A stretch of 64,000 nucleotides of DNA from Phytohabitans aurantiacus. Its GTDB lineage: Bacteria > Actinomycetota > Actinomycetes > Mycobacteriales > Micromonosporaceae. The notes under the pieces were generated by a model. It made no database searches. It had not been told where the DNA came from and was given only the letters and a program-made list of their open reading frames with translations. Position 1 is the first letter of the stretch. Each line of letters begins with the position of its first letter. The stretch is taken from contig NZ_BSDI01000019.1 of NCBI RefSeq assembly GCF_027923225.1, forward strand, positions 124,001 through 188,000, given 5' to 3'. Shown here one piece after another: positions 1 through 8,957 of this stretch. The position numbers and the translations under genes are program-made.

Positions 1-1
1 C

Positions 2-700
2 CCCGCCGACGGCCTGATCACGCAGGGCGCCGCGGGCGAGGCACTGACCTGGATGGACGCCAGGGTCTACGGGGTACCGGTGACGCCTCGGCTGGGCAAG
101 CCGGTCGAGGTGAACGCGCTCTGGGTCAACGGGCTGGCCGGCGTCGTCGCCCTGGCCCGCCGCACGGGGCAGGACCCTGGAGGGGCGCCCACCGCGCTGG
201 CCCGCGCGCTCGACACCTTCCGCCTGCGCTACCCGGCGCCCACCGGCTGGCTGTACGACGTGCTGGACGGCCCGGGCGGCAACGATCTCGCGCTGCGCCC
301 GAACCAGTTGCTCGCGTGGTCGCTCCCGCACGCGCCATTGGAGCCCGATCCGGCCGTGCTCGGTACCATCGGAGCCGCCCTCATGACGCCGCTCGGACCG
401 CGGAGCCTGGCCCCCGACTCAGCCGGATACGAGCCCCGCCACCGCGGCGGTCCCGCGCAGCGGGACGCGGCCTACCACCAGGGCACGGTCTGGCCGTGGT
501 TGGTCGGACCTTATGCGAGCGCCGTTAAACGACTTGGCACTGAAATTCACGTTTTGTTCGGCGGTATCGAGTCTCATTTGCGGGAGTTTGGCCTAGCATC
601 CGTAAGCGAAACCGCGGACGGGCTGGCGCCCCACGTCGCGACCGGCTGTCCCTTCCAGGCTTGGTCAGTGGCGGAGGCCCTGCGCGCCCGACGGTTTTGA
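2..700 (+). CDS. Glycogen debranching enzyme (amylo-alpha-1,6-glucosidase), C-terminal part; 5' end outside window
   Basis: The open frame is already running at base 2, so the gene starts upstream; the internal ATG at 53 is not a start. Visible landmarks are LTWMDARVYG (bases 44-73), GKPVEVNALW and, near the end, GTVWPWLVGPY and CPFQAWSVAEAL. These are typical of the (alpha/alpha)6-barrel C-terminal catalytic domain of glycogen debranching enzymes, which hydrolyse alpha-1,6 branch points. The following glucosyltransferase and GlgB fit a cytoplasmic alpha-glucan role. Bases about 510-610 are less GC-rich, with AT-ending codons unlike the rest of the gene. The family is clear; the N-terminal domain cannot be judged. 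Confidence 0.88.
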   Translation, partial: PADGLITQGAAGEALTWMDARVYGVPVTPRLGKPVEVNALWVNGLAGVVALARRTGQDPGGAPTALARALDTFRLRYPAPTGWLYDVLDGPGGNDLALRPNQLLAWSLPHAPLEPDPAVLGTIGAALMTPLGPRSLAPDSAGYEPRHRGGPAQRDAAYHQGTVWPWLVGPYASAVKRLGTEIHVLFGGIESHLREFGLASVSETADGLAPHVATGCPFQAWSVAEALRARRF

Positions 701-848
701 TTAATGCGCGTTACAGGCCTGCAATGGTGGTGTCTTCGCTGGTTTTCTCGGGACCGGCACGATTGGTCCCAAGCCAACGTCGCGTAGGCGCCGGTCATTG
801 GTGCCTATGGCCGTGTGCACGGGGGAAGACTTCAAGGGGGCGGGCCGT
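701..848. other. Intergenic gap between debranching enzyme and GT4 gene
   Basis: No convincing gene. It holds a small inverted repeat, GGGACC (750-755) and GGTCCC (765-770), and a purine-rich ribosome-binding stretch AAGGGGGCGGG at about 834-844 that supports the ATG at 849 for the next gene. A frame-matched upstream ATG exists at 798 but has no visible ribosome-binding site. Confidence 0.4.
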
Positions 849-2180
849 ATGTCACCGAACGCAGACGTCATCGAGATGAGAACCCCGGCGAGGCAGCGGG
901 TGCTGATGCTCTCCTGGGAGTACCCCCCGGTGGTCGTGGGGGGACTGGGACGCCACGTGCACGCGCTCTCCACCGCGCTGGCCGCGGCCGGTCACGAGGT
1001 CACCGTCGTCACCCGGCACGCGCCCGGCGCACCCCTCGAGGAGTACGCCGAGGGCGTGCGCATCGTCCGGGCGCCCGAGGATCCTCCGCTCTTTCCCCTT
1101 GCCACACCCTCCCTGCTCGCCTGGACGATGGCCTTCAACCACACGCTGACCCGCGCCGCCCTGCGGGCCGCGGAGTCCGGCGAGTACGACGTCATCCACG
1201 CGCACGACTGGCTCGTCACGCACACGGCCGTCACCCTCAAGGAGCACCTCGACCTCCCCCTGGTCGCCACCGTCCACGCCACCGAGGCGGGCCGCCACCA
1301 GGGCTGGCTCCCCGAGGAGATGAACAGGTGCATCCACTCCGTCGAGTGGTGGCTCGGCCAGGAGGCGTGCCGGGTGCTGGTGTGCTCGGAGTACATGAAG
1401 TGGGAGGTGTCCCGGCTGCTGGAGCTGCCCGGCGCCCGCGTCGAGGTCATCCCCAACGGGGTGGACGACCGGGTATGGCAGGCCCAGCCGCGCGCGGTCG
1501 CCGCGGCCCGCTCGCGCTTCGCCGCTGAGGGACCGCTCGTCGGGTACGCCGGCCGCCTGGTCTACGAGAAGGGCGTACAGCACCTGGTGCACGCGATCCC
1601 GCAGTTGCGCGAGCGGCACCCCGGGCTGCGCGTGGTGATCGCCGGCGACGGCCCGTACCGCGAGGAGCTGCTGAGGGAGGCCGGCCGGCTCGACCTGCAC
1701 AGCACGGTGAGCTTCGCCGGCTTCATGAACGAGAAGCAGCTGCCGGCCGTGCTCGCCGCCACCGACGCCACCGTGGTGCCCAGCCTGTACGAGCCGTTCG
1801 GCATGGTGGCGCTCGAAGCCGCGGCCGCGGGGGCGCCGCTCGCCGTGTCGGCCACCGGCGGCCTCGCCGAGATCGTCGAGCCGGGCGTGACCGGCGTGAC
1901 GTTCCCGCACAGCGACCCCGACGCCCTCGCCGGTGCGGTCGGCTCGCTGCTGGCCGACCAGACGTTCGCGCGCAAGGTCGCCAAGCAGGCACAGTCGATG
2001 GTCGCCGAGCGCTACGGCTGGGCGACGATCGCGGCACGCACGGCGGCCGCGTACGCCTCGGCGGAACGCGAATCGTCCTCGTTCAACACCCGCCAGGCCA
2101 CCGCTCTGCTCACCGAGGGCCGGGCGAAGGTCGTGGTACCCGAAGGCAACCTGCTAGCCCTGGACGGCGCCGTCTCATGA
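849..2180 (+). CDS. GT4 family alpha-glucan glucosyltransferase (glycogen synthase-like)
   Basis: A 443-residue GT-B fold glycosyltransferase. The N-terminus carries LSWEYPPVVVGGLGRHVHAL, the nucleotide-sugar-binding glycine loop of GlgA/GT4 enzymes, and the C-terminal half has EPFGMVALE (about residue 315), the EX7E motif of GT4. The N-terminal sequence closely recalls the mycobacterial alpha-1,4-glucosyltransferase Rv3032 (comparison from memory). It lies between the debranching enzyme and GlgB and overlaps GlgB by four bases (ATGA at 2177), so it probably extends the alpha-1,4-glucan that GlgB branches. The donor (ADP- or UDP-glucose) and whether the product is glycogen, maltose-1-phosphate or another glucan cannot be read from the sequence. 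Start chosen at 849 for its ribosome-binding site. Confidence 0.85.
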   Translation: MSPNADVIEMRTPARQRVLMLSWEYPPVVVGGLGRHVHALSTALAAAGHEVTVVTRHAPGAPLEEYAEGVRIVRAPEDPPLFPLATPSLLAWTMAFNHTLTRAALRAAESGEYDVIHAHDWLVTHTAVTLKEHLDLPLVATVHATEAGRHQGWLPEEMNRCIHSVEWWLGQEACRVLVCSEYMKWEVSRLLELPGARVEVIPNGVDDRVWQAQPRAVAAARSRFAAEGPLVGYAGRLVYEKGVQHLVHAIPQLRERHPGLRVVIAGDGPYREELLREAGRLDLHSTVSFAGFMNEKQLPAVLAATDATVVPSLYEPFGMVALEAAAAGAPLAVSATGGLAEIVEPGVTGVTFPHSDPDALAGAVGSLLADQTFARKVAKQAQSMVAERYGWATIAARTAAAYASAERESSSFNTRQATALLTEGRAKVVVPEGNLLALDGAVS

Positions 2181-4072
2181 CAGCTGTTCTTCCCGCACTC
2201 TCCATCCCCCTTCTCGGCGACCTCGATCTGTTCCTGTTCAACCAGGGCCGGCACGAACGGCTGTGGGAGATGCTGGGCGCCCAACCGCGCGACGGCGGCT
2301 GCCGCTTCGCCGTGTGGGCGCCGAACGCCCGCGAGGTCCGGGTGATCGGTGACTGGTGCGGCTGGGGTCCGTACGACGGCGTGCCCCTGCCGCCGGTCGG
2401 ATCCAGCGGCATCCGGGCGGCGTTCGTGCCCGGCGCGCGGCCGGGGATGCGCTACAAGTACCGGATCCAGGGCGCCGACGGGGTATGGCAGGACCGCGCC
2501 GACCCGATGGCGCTGGCCACCGAGTGCCCGCCACGCACCGCTTCGGTCATCTACGAGTCGTCGTACGAGTGGGGCGACGAGGCGTGGCTTTCCTCGAGGG
2601 CCTCGGACCACCACGCGAAACCGATGTCGGTTTACGAGGTCCACCTTGGATCGTGGCGCCCGGGACTGTCCTATCGGGAGCTCGCCGACCAGCTCGTCGA
2701 GTACGTGGGTGACCTCGGTTTCACGCACGTCGAGCTGATGCCGGTCATGGAGCACCCGTACGGCCCGTCGTGGGGGTACCAGGTCACCGGCTACTACGCG
2801 CCCACGGCCCGGTTCGGCTCCCCCGACGACTTCCGGTACCTCGTCGACCGCCTGCACCAGGCCGGCATCGGGGTACTGCTCGACTGGGTACCCGCCCACT
2901 TCCCGAAGGACGACTGGGCCCTGGCCGGTTTCGACGGCACCGCCCTGTACGAGCACCCCTGGGCCGGCGAGCATCCGGACTGGGGCAGCCTCATCTTCAA
3001 CTACGGCCGGTGGGAGGTGCGCAACTTCCTCGTCGCCAACGCGCTGTACTGGCTACAGGAGTTCCACGTCGACGGGCTGCGCGTCGATGCCGTGGCCTCC
3101 ATGCTCTACCTGGACTACTCCAGGGAGCCCGGCCAGTGGGCGCCGAACGAGCACGGCGGCAACGAGCACCTGGAGGCCATCGGGTTCCTGCGGCAGCTCA
3201 ACGAAACCGTGTACCGCACCTGCCCCGGCGCCGTGATGATCGCCGAGGAGTCGACGGCGTGGCCCGGGGTCTCGCGGCCGGTCGACTGGGGCGGGCTCGG
3301 CTTTGGTCTCAAGTGGAACATGGGCTGGATGCACGACACCCTGTCCTATGTGGAGCGGGATCCGCTGTACCGCTCCTACCACCACGACGAGCTGACCTGG
3401 CCCACCGTGTACGCCTTCGACGAGCAGTTCCTGCTGCCGATCAGCCACGACGAAGTGGTGCACGGCAAGGGATCGCTGGTGGGCAAGATGCCCGGTGACC
3501 GGTGGCAGAAGCTGGCCGGGGTGCGTGGGTTCCTCGCGTACATGTGGGCGTTCCCCGGCAAGCAGCTGCTCTTCATGGGTTGCGAGCTGGCCGACGAGCG
3601 GGAGTGGAGCGAGGCGGCCGGCCTGGACTGGTCCCTGACCGGCGAGGGCGTGCCGGCGCTGCTGCGCGATCTCAACCGGCTGTACCGGTCGCTGCCGGCC
3701 CTCTGGGCGCTGGATACCTCCCCGGAGGGATTCCGGTGGATCGCCTGGGATGACTGGCGGCAGAGCGTGGTGTCGTTCGTTCGTTTCGGTCCCCCTGGCA
3801 CCGACCCGGTCGCCTGCGTGGTCAACTTCTCCGGCGTCCCCCGCTGCGACTACCGCATCGGACTGCCCGCGGGCGGCCGGTGGGAGGAGATCCTCAACAC
3901 CGACGCGACGTGCTACGGCGGCTCGGGCGTGGGCAACTACGGCTTCGTGGAAGCGTCGCCGTCGCCGTCCCATGGCCACGACCACTCCGCGGAGATCCAT
4001 GTAGGCCCATATGCCGCTGTCTGGTTTCGCCGGGACGCATCACGTAACGTAGAGAGGCATGAGACGGCATAA
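2177..4072 (+). CDS. glgB: 1,4-alpha-glucan branching enzyme
   Basis: A 631-residue GH13 enzyme that cuts alpha-1,4 chains and rejoins them as alpha-1,6 branches. An N-terminal CBM48 (CRFAVWAPNAREVRVIGDW) precedes the barrel. Barrel motifs include LLDWVPAHFPKDDWAL, the nucleophile in GLRVDAVASM (about residue 303), the acid/base Glu in MIAEESTAW (about 356) and LPISHDEVVHGKGSL (about 422). At 631 residues it is shorter than E. coli GlgB (728), consistent with lacking the extra N1 domain, which is common. The ATG at 2177 overlaps the upstream stop (ATGA). The 3' end overlaps the next gene by 14 bases. Confidence 0.95.
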   Translation: MTAVLPALSIPLLGDLDLFLFNQGRHERLWEMLGAQPRDGGCRFAVWAPNAREVRVIGDWCGWGPYDGVPLPPVGSSGIRAAFVPGARPGMRYKYRIQGADGVWQDRADPMALATECPPRTASVIYESSYEWGDEAWLSSRASDHHAKPMSVYEVHLGSWRPGLSYRELADQLVEYVGDLGFTHVELMPVMEHPYGPSWGYQVTGYYAPTARFGSPDDFRYLVDRLHQAGIGVLLDWVPAHFPKDDWALAGFDGTALYEHPWAGEHPDWGSLIFNYGRWEVRNFLVANALYWLQEFHVDGLRVDAVASMLYLDYSREPGQWAPNEHGGNEHLEAIGFLRQLNETVYRTCPGAVMIAEESTAWPGVSRPVDWGGLGFGLKWNMGWMHDTLSYVERDPLYRSYHHDELTWPTVYAFDEQFLLPISHDEVVHGKGSLVGKMPGDRWQKLAGVRGFLAYMWAFPGKQLLFMGCELADEREWSEAAGLDWSLTGEGVPALLRDLNRLYRSLPALWALDTSPEGFRWIAWDDWRQSVVSFVRFGPPGTDPVACVVNFSGVPRCDYRIGLPAGGRWEEILNTDATCYGGSGVGNYGFVEASPSPSHGHDHSAEIHVGPYAAVWFRRDASRNVERHETA

Positions 4073-5036
4073 GTCCCGTTCTGGCACCGTTCTCGCACTC
4101 GCCCTCACCGCGTCGCTCGCTGCCGCGTGCGGCGGCTCCGACCCAGCATCCAGCGACGGCACGGGCCTGGAGAAAACCACCATCAAAGTCGCCATGTTGT
4201 CGCTGGTCAACAACGCGCCTTACTACATCGCGGTCAAGGAGAAGCTCTTCGAGGCCGAAGGGCTGACCGTGCAGACGCAGCCGGTGCAGCAGAGCACGCA
4301 GGCTTACCCGGCACTCAAGAACGGCGACATCGACCTCGTCTTCGCCAACGACGCGTCGCTGCTGCTCGGCCACGACAAGGGCGACATGCGGATCGCCCTG
4401 GTGTCCGAGGGCACCCGGCTCACGCCACGCTTCATGGGCGTGCTCGTCATGCCCAACTCACCGGTCCAGACGGCCAAGGACCTGGAGGGCCGGAGCCTCA
4501 CCGTCCACGTGCTCAACAACATCCAGGCCATCACGTTCAACGCGGTCGCGAAGGCCAACGGCGCCGACCCCGCGAAGATCCAGTACCGCCAGGTGGTCTT
4601 TCCGCAGATGGCCGCCGCCATGCAGAAGGGTGACGTAGACGCCATCCACGTCACTGAGCCGTTCCTCAGCGACGCGCAGGAGAAGCTCGGCGCCCGGCTC
4701 GTCGCGGACGGCGGCGGCGCACCCGTCACCGACCTCCCCCTCGATGGGTACTTCTCGCTCGCCGACTGGGCGCAGAAGAACCCGAAGACGGCGGCCGCGT
4801 TCCAGCGCGCCATGCGCAAGGCACAGGAAATGGCCGCCGACCGCACCCGGGTCGAACAGATCCTGCCCACGTACGCGCGCAACGTAGACACCGAAATCGT
4901 CAAAGCGATGACGCTGCCCGCGTACCCGACCGCCAACAGCGTCGAACGCGTTCAGGCGCTGATAGATCTCATGCGCGAGCAGGGCCTGCTCACCAACCCG
5001 CTCGACGCCAAGATAATCGTCGTGGGGGCGTCCTGA
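4059..5036 (+). CDS. ABC transporter substrate-binding lipoprotein, NMT1/SsuA-like
   Basis: A 325-residue solute-binding protein. The signal peptide ends in a lipobox (LAAACGGS, Cys about residue 24), so it should be a lipid-anchored extracellular receptor. The mature protein has the NMT1/THI5-like pattern (NNAPYYIAVKEKLFEAEGL; QAYPALKNGDIDLVFAND), as in importers for nitrate, sulfonates, hydroxymethylpyrimidine or aromatic acids. The substrate is unknown. It starts inside the 3' end of glgB, and the two permeases and a ThDP decarboxylase follow in tight coupling, so the imported compound could be a 2-keto acid or its precursor (inference). Confidence 0.88.
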   Translation: MRRHKSRSGTVLALALTASLAAACGGSDPASSDGTGLEKTTIKVAMLSLVNNAPYYIAVKEKLFEAEGLTVQTQPVQQSTQAYPALKNGDIDLVFANDASLLLGHDKGDMRIALVSEGTRLTPRFMGVLVMPNSPVQTAKDLEGRSLTVHVLNNIQAITFNAVAKANGADPAKIQYRQVVFPQMAAAMQKGDVDAIHVTEPFLSDAQEKLGARLVADGGGAPVTDLPLDGYFSLADWAQKNPKTAAAFQRAMRKAQEMAADRTRVEQILPTYARNVDTEIVKAMTLPAYPTANSVERVQALIDLMREQGLLTNPLDAKIIVVGAS

Positions 5037-5037
5037 C

Positions 5038-5805
5038 GTGGCTGGACCGGCAGGCCGCGTCGGGCGCGGCGCGGCCGGCGTCCTGCTCGTCGTGGCCGCC
5101 AGCGAGGCGCTCGGCCGCGCCGGCATCGTCCACTCCGACTTCCTGCCGCCCGCGTCGACGATCCTGCTGCGCGCCGGCGAGCTCGCGCTCGACCCGGCCT
5201 TTTTGACCGACGTCCGCGCCACGCTGGCCGCGTGGGCCGTCGGCCTTGTCATCGCGGTGGCGATCGCGGTACCTGCCGGCGTGCTGCTCGCCACCGTGCC
5301 GCTCGTCGGCAACGCGGCGACGACCATTGTGGAGTTTCTGCGCCCGATACCGTCGGTGGCGCTGATCCCGCTCGTCGGCATGCTCCTGGGCACCGGCATC
5401 CAGATGAAGCTGACCGTCATCGTGTACGCCGCGGTGTGGCCGGTGCTGTTCAACACGATCTACGGACTGCGCGGCGTCGACCCGGTGGCGAAGGAGACGT
5501 TGCGCGCGTTCGGGTTCGGGCGGCTGGCTGTGCTGTGGCGCGTATCGGTGCCAGCCACCGCACCGTTCATCGCCACCGGGGTACGGCTGTCGGCGGCGGT
5601 CGCCCTGATCCTGGCGGTGACCGCCGAGATGTTCGGCGGGTTCGGCGAGGGCATCGGCATCTTCATCGCGGAGGCCGCCAACTATCCCGGTGGCGTCGAC
5701 GAGACACTCGCCGCCACCGTATGGGCGGGCGTGATCGGCCTTGTCATCAACGCCGTGCTGGTGCGCGGCGAACGGCAACTCTTCGGCTGGGCGGCCCCGC
5801 GATGA
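5038..5805 (+). CDS. ABC transporter permease, SsuC/TauC-like
   Basis: A 255-residue inner-membrane permease of the BPD_transp_1 family with several hydrophobic segments. The EAA-type loop that contacts the ATPase lies around EAKETLRAFGFGRL-like sequence (VAKETLRAFGFGRLAVLWRV). GTG start one base after the binding-protein stop, so it is translationally coupled. It pairs with the next permease as a heterodimeric channel for the importer whose receptor is at 4059. Confidence 0.88.
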   Translation: MAGPAGRVGRGAAGVLLVVAASEALGRAGIVHSDFLPPASTILLRAGELALDPAFLTDVRATLAAWAVGLVIAVAIAVPAGVLLATVPLVGNAATTIVEFLRPIPSVALIPLVGMLLGTGIQMKLTVIVYAAVWPVLFNTIYGLRGVDPVAKETLRAFGFGRLAVLWRVSVPATAPFIATGVRLSAAVALILAVTAEMFGGFGEGIGIFIAEAANYPGGVDETLAATVWAGVIGLVINAVLVRGERQLFGWAAPR

Positions 5806-6578
5806 TGAGAGCCGCTCTCGAACGGTGGACCATCTTCGCTGTCGTGGTGGTGTGCTGGCAGCTCGCGGCGGCCGCCGCCGATGACCCGTTCTTCCCCACC
5901 CCGGCCACGATCGTCGCGGAGATGGGCCAGCTGTGGTTCTCCGGACCGGCGTCCCACCTGTTCCTGACTGACGGCGCGGTCAGCAACATCCTGCCCAGCC
6001 TCGCGCGCCTCGGCGCCGGATTCATCGGCGGGGCGCTGGCCGGCGCGATACTGGGCATCGCGATTGGACGGTCGCGGTGGGCGTACGACGTGCTGGACCC
6101 GGTGCTCCAGTTCTTCCGCGCCATCCCGCCACCCACCCTCGTGCCCGTGTTCATCGTGCTGTTCTCGCTGGGCACGTCGATGCAGGTCGCCTCGATCGTG
6201 TTCAGCGTGCTGTGGCCGGTACTGCTCAACGCCGCCGACGGAGCGCGCACAGTGGACAGTCAACAGATCGACACCGCACGCGCGTTCCGCCTCACCGGCC
6301 CGGAACGGCTGCTGCTCGTCATCGTCCCGGCCGCGCTGCCGAAGATCTTCGCGGGCCTGCGGCTGTCGCTGTCGCTCGCGCTGATCCTCATGGTCTTCGC
6401 CGAGTTGCAACCCGGCGCCGCCGACGGCATCGGGTTCCAGCTCCAGGAGGCGACCACGCGCTTCGACTACGAGACGGTATGGGCGGCGATCGTGCTGCTC
6501 GGCATCCTCGGGTACCTGCTCAACGTGGCACTGGTCGCGGTGGAGCGGCGGGTGCTGGCCTGGCAGGTGCGCGCATGA
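5802..6578 (+). CDS. ABC transporter permease, SsuC/TauC-like (second subunit)
   Basis: A 258-residue permease homologous to the preceding one. It begins MMRAALERWTIFAVVVV at 5802, overlapping the previous stop (ATGATGA); a downstream ATG at 5805 is an alternative. The coupling-loop region reads IDTARAFRLTGPERLLLVIV. It overlaps the following decarboxylase gene by four bases (ATGA at 6575), so binding protein, both permeases and the enzyme form one transcription and translation unit. Confidence 0.88.
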   Translation: MMRAALERWTIFAVVVVCWQLAAAAADDPFFPTPATIVAEMGQLWFSGPASHLFLTDGAVSNILPSLARLGAGFIGGALAGAILGIAIGRSRWAYDVLDPVLQFFRAIPPPTLVPVFIVLFSLGTSMQVASIVFSVLWPVLLNAADGARTVDSQQIDTARAFRLTGPERLLLVIVPAALPKIFAGLRLSLSLALILMVFAELQPGAADGIGFQLQEATTRFDYETVWAAIVLLGILGYLLNVALVAVERRVLAWQVRA

Positions 6579-8179
6579 CGGTGCGTTCTCGTTTCCTGGA
6601 GGTGTGCCGCCGCACCGGCATGACCACCTGGTTCGGAAACCCCGGCTCCACCGAGCTGCGGATGTTCCGCGACTGGCCGGACGACTTCCGCTACGTGCTC
6701 GCCCTTCAGGAGTCCTCCGCGGTCGGCGTCGCCGCCGGATACGCCATCGCCACCGGCCGCGCCGCGCTGGTGAGCCTGCACTCAGCCGGCGGGGTGGGAC
6801 ACTCGCTCGGGGCGGTCTTCGACGCGTACCGCGACCGCGTGCCCCTGGTCATCGTGGCCGGACAGCAGACCCGATCGATGCTGCCGGCCCACCCGTTCCT
6901 GTCCGCCGCCGAGCCGGCCACGTTTCCGCGCCCATACGTCAAGTGGAGCCAGCAGCCCGAGACGCCCGGTGCGGTGCCGGGGGCGCTGGCCGAGGCGCAC
7001 CGCGTGGCGCTCACCCCGCCGTACGGCCCGGTGTTCCTGTCGGTACCCGAAGACGACTGGGACGCGCCCGCCGACCCGGTGCCGCCACGGACGGTGCACG
7101 CGATCTTCGGCGCCGATCCGATGGCGCTGCGAGAAATCGCGGCCGCCCTCGACGGTGCCGTCTCCCCCGCCATCGTGGTGGGTTCGGGCGTCGACGAAGA
7201 CGGCGCGTGGACCGAGGTGACCGCCCTCGCCGAACGGCTGCGCGCCGCCGTCTGGACCGCCCCAAGGGCCAGCCGGGCCGCCTTCCCGGAGGACCACCCA
7301 CTGTTCCAGGGCCACCTGCCGCCGTTGAGGTCGGCGATCGCGGAGCGGTTGCGCGGCTACGACGTCGTACTGGTGCTCGGCGCACCGGTGTTCACCTACC
7401 ACTCGTTCAGCGACGGACCGCTCCTCGCCGACCACACGCGACTGTTTCATGTGGACTGTGATCCGGCGGTGATCGCCTGGGCGGTCACGGGCACGAGCGT
7501 GCTCTCGACCATACGGGCCGCCACGGCCGGGCTGCTCGCTCTGGTCACCGACGTCGATCGGTCCCCGCCGGCGGCCTGGTCGCGGCCGGCCGCACCACCA
7601 CTGGGAGACCCGCTCGACGCGGCCGCCGTCATGGCCGCGCTGCACGCCGCCCGTCCCGCGGATGCCGTCATCGTCGAGGAAGCGCCGTCCCACAAGGACA
7701 CGCTGCACGAGCACCTGCCCATCACCCGGCCGGGCGGATACGTCACGACGGGTGGCGGTGCACTTGGCTGGGGCCTTCCGGCGGCGGTCGGGCACGCCCT
7801 GACCGGCGGCCGGGTCATCTGCGTCGTCGGCGACGGGTCGAGCCTCTACTCCATCCAGTCACTGTGGACAGCCGCGCGGCACGGCGCCCGGGTCACCGTC
7901 ATCGTGCTCGACAACCGCGCGTACGCCGCTGTGTCGGAGCTCGGCCGCCGCATCGGCATCCCGAAGATCCCCGGCACCGACCTCGGTGCCCTCGACTTCG
8001 TGGCGCTCGCGACCGGCTTCGGCTGCGCCGCGAGCCGGGTGTCACGCGCGGCCGACCTGCCAGCCGCGCTGGCCCGCGCCCTGACCCACGACGGCCCGTA
8101 CCTGCTGGAGATCCCCGTACCCCCTCCTCGTGATCAGGGCGTCCCTCAAGTCGTTAGGGCGACTTCAGGGACGCCCTGA
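6575..8179 (+). CDS. Thiamine-diphosphate-dependent benzoylformate decarboxylase-like enzyme
   Basis: A 534-residue ThDP enzyme with the three-domain decarboxylase layout. Residues diagnostic of benzoylformate decarboxylase are in place: FGNPGSTEL (Ser25), LQESSAVG (Glu46), SLHSAGGVGHS (His69) and GAPVFTYHSF, which matches the second active-site histidine region of Pseudomonas MdlC. The ThDP/Mg motif GDGSS followed by VIVLDN is at about residues 418-446. The expected reaction is non-oxidative decarboxylation of an aromatic 2-keto acid to the aldehyde; the true substrate is unknown. The last 17 codons, including the stop, are encoded by a 54-bp palindromic repeat (8130-8183), so the natural C-terminus was probably altered by that element. 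Confidence 0.85.
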   Translation: MTVRSRFLEVCRRTGMTTWFGNPGSTELRMFRDWPDDFRYVLALQESSAVGVAAGYAIATGRAALVSLHSAGGVGHSLGAVFDAYRDRVPLVIVAGQQTRSMLPAHPFLSAAEPATFPRPYVKWSQQPETPGAVPGALAEAHRVALTPPYGPVFLSVPEDDWDAPADPVPPRTVHAIFGADPMALREIAAALDGAVSPAIVVGSGVDEDGAWTEVTALAERLRAAVWTAPRASRAAFPEDHPLFQGHLPPLRSAIAERLRGYDVVLVLGAPVFTYHSFSDGPLLADHTRLFHVDCDPAVIAWAVTGTSVLSTIRAATAGLLALVTDVDRSPPAAWSRPAAPPLGDPLDAAAVMAALHAARPADAVIVEEAPSHKDTLHEHLPITRPGGYVTTGGGALGWGLPAAVGHALTGGRVICVVGDGSSLYSIQSLWTAARHGARVTVIVLDNRAYAAVSELGRRIGIPKIPGTDLGALDFVALATGFGCAASRVSRAADLPAALARALTHDGPYLLEIPVPPPRDQGVPQVVRATSGTP

Positions 8180-8183
8180 TCAC
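8130..8183. repeat. Family 1 palindromic element, copy a
   Basis: Two 24-base arms around a 6-base loop (TTAGGG). The arms start GTGATCAGGGCGTCCCT and differ at one position (CTC versus CTG before AAGTCG). It lies between convergent genes: the TGATCA of the right arm (8177-8182) supplies TGA to the + gene (8177-8179) and, on the other strand, TGA to the - gene (8180-8182). As RNA it would form a strong hairpin from either strand and could act as a bidirectional terminator. Confidence 0.9.
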
Positions 8184-8956
8184 GGGTGTTGGGCGGTCTG
8201 CTGGCCGCGGACCAGGCGGCCGACCTCGGCGCGCAAGCGCACGAACGCGGGCAGCTCGCGGGTGGCGATCTGCTCGCGCGGTGCCGGCAGCTCCACCGGC
8301 AGGTCGGCCTTGACGCTGCCCGGCGCCGCGCTCAGCACGACCACCCGATCACCCACATACACACTCTCGTCGATGTCGTGAGTGACCAGCAGAATCGTCA
8401 TGCCGCTGCCGCCGCGCACGCGCAACAGCAGATCCTCCAGGTCTTCGCGGGTCTGCGCGTCGACAGACCCGAACGGCTCGTCCATCAGCAGCAGCGCCGG
8501 CCGGTATGCCAAGGCCCGCGCGATCGCCACCCGCTGCTGCATGCCGCCGGATAGCTGCCACGGATGCTTGCCGGCCGCCGAGGCGAGACCCACCGACTCC
8601 AGCGCCTCGACAGCCACCGTCCGCCGCTCGGCACGCCCCATTCCCCGCCGCCGCAACGGCAACGCCACGTTGTCACGCACGCTGAGCCAGGGGTACAGCG
8701 AACGGCTGTAGTCCTGAAACACGACGGCGAGGTTGTCGGGCACGCCCACGATGGGCGCACCGTCGAGCACGACCTGCCCGCGCACCGGCCGCAGCAGACC
8801 CGCCACGCACCGCAGCAGCGTCGACTTTCCGCAGCCGGACGGGCCGACGATGCTGACCAGCTCACCCCCGGCCACCTTGAGGCTGAGATCGTGGAGCGCG
8901 ACGTGCCCGTCGGGGTACGCGTGGCCCAACTCCCGCACCTCAAGCATGACCATCAC
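8180..8956 (-). CDS. ABC transporter ATP-binding protein, SsuB/TauB-like
   Basis: A 258-residue nucleotide-binding subunit: Walker A GPSGCGKST, Q-loop VVFQDYS, signature LSGGMQQRVAIARAL, Walker B LLLMDEPFGSVD, H-loop VTHD. The type matches nitrate/sulfonate/taurine importers, so it is the natural partner of the receptor and permeases at 4059-6578, yet it lies on the opposite strand, convergent with them. Its GTG start (8956; ATGs at 8953 and 8947 are alternatives) is one base from the stop of an ABC-2 permease gene, so it appears co-transcribed with an exporter. Its stop codon is inside repeat copy a. Confidence 0.9.
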   Translation of the reverse strand: MMVMLEVRELGHAYPDGHVALHDLSLKVAGGELVSIVGPSGCGKSTLLRCVAGLLRPVRGQVVLDGAPIVGVPDNLAVVFQDYSRSLYPWLSVRDNVALPLRRRGMGRAERRTVAVEALESVGLASAAGKHPWQLSGGMQQRVAIARALAYRPALLLMDEPFGSVDAQTREDLEDLLLRVRGGSGMTILLVTHDIDESVYVGDRVVVLSAAPGSVKADLPVELPAPREQIATRELPAFVRLRAEVGRLVRGQQTAQHP

Positions 8957-8957
8957 T

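Noticed and set aside
6575..8179. Acetolactate synthase or oxalyl-CoA decarboxylase
   Set aside because: Ser25, Glu46, His69 and the GAPVFTYH segment match benzoylformate decarboxylase, and no FAD-site features of acetolactate synthase were seen.
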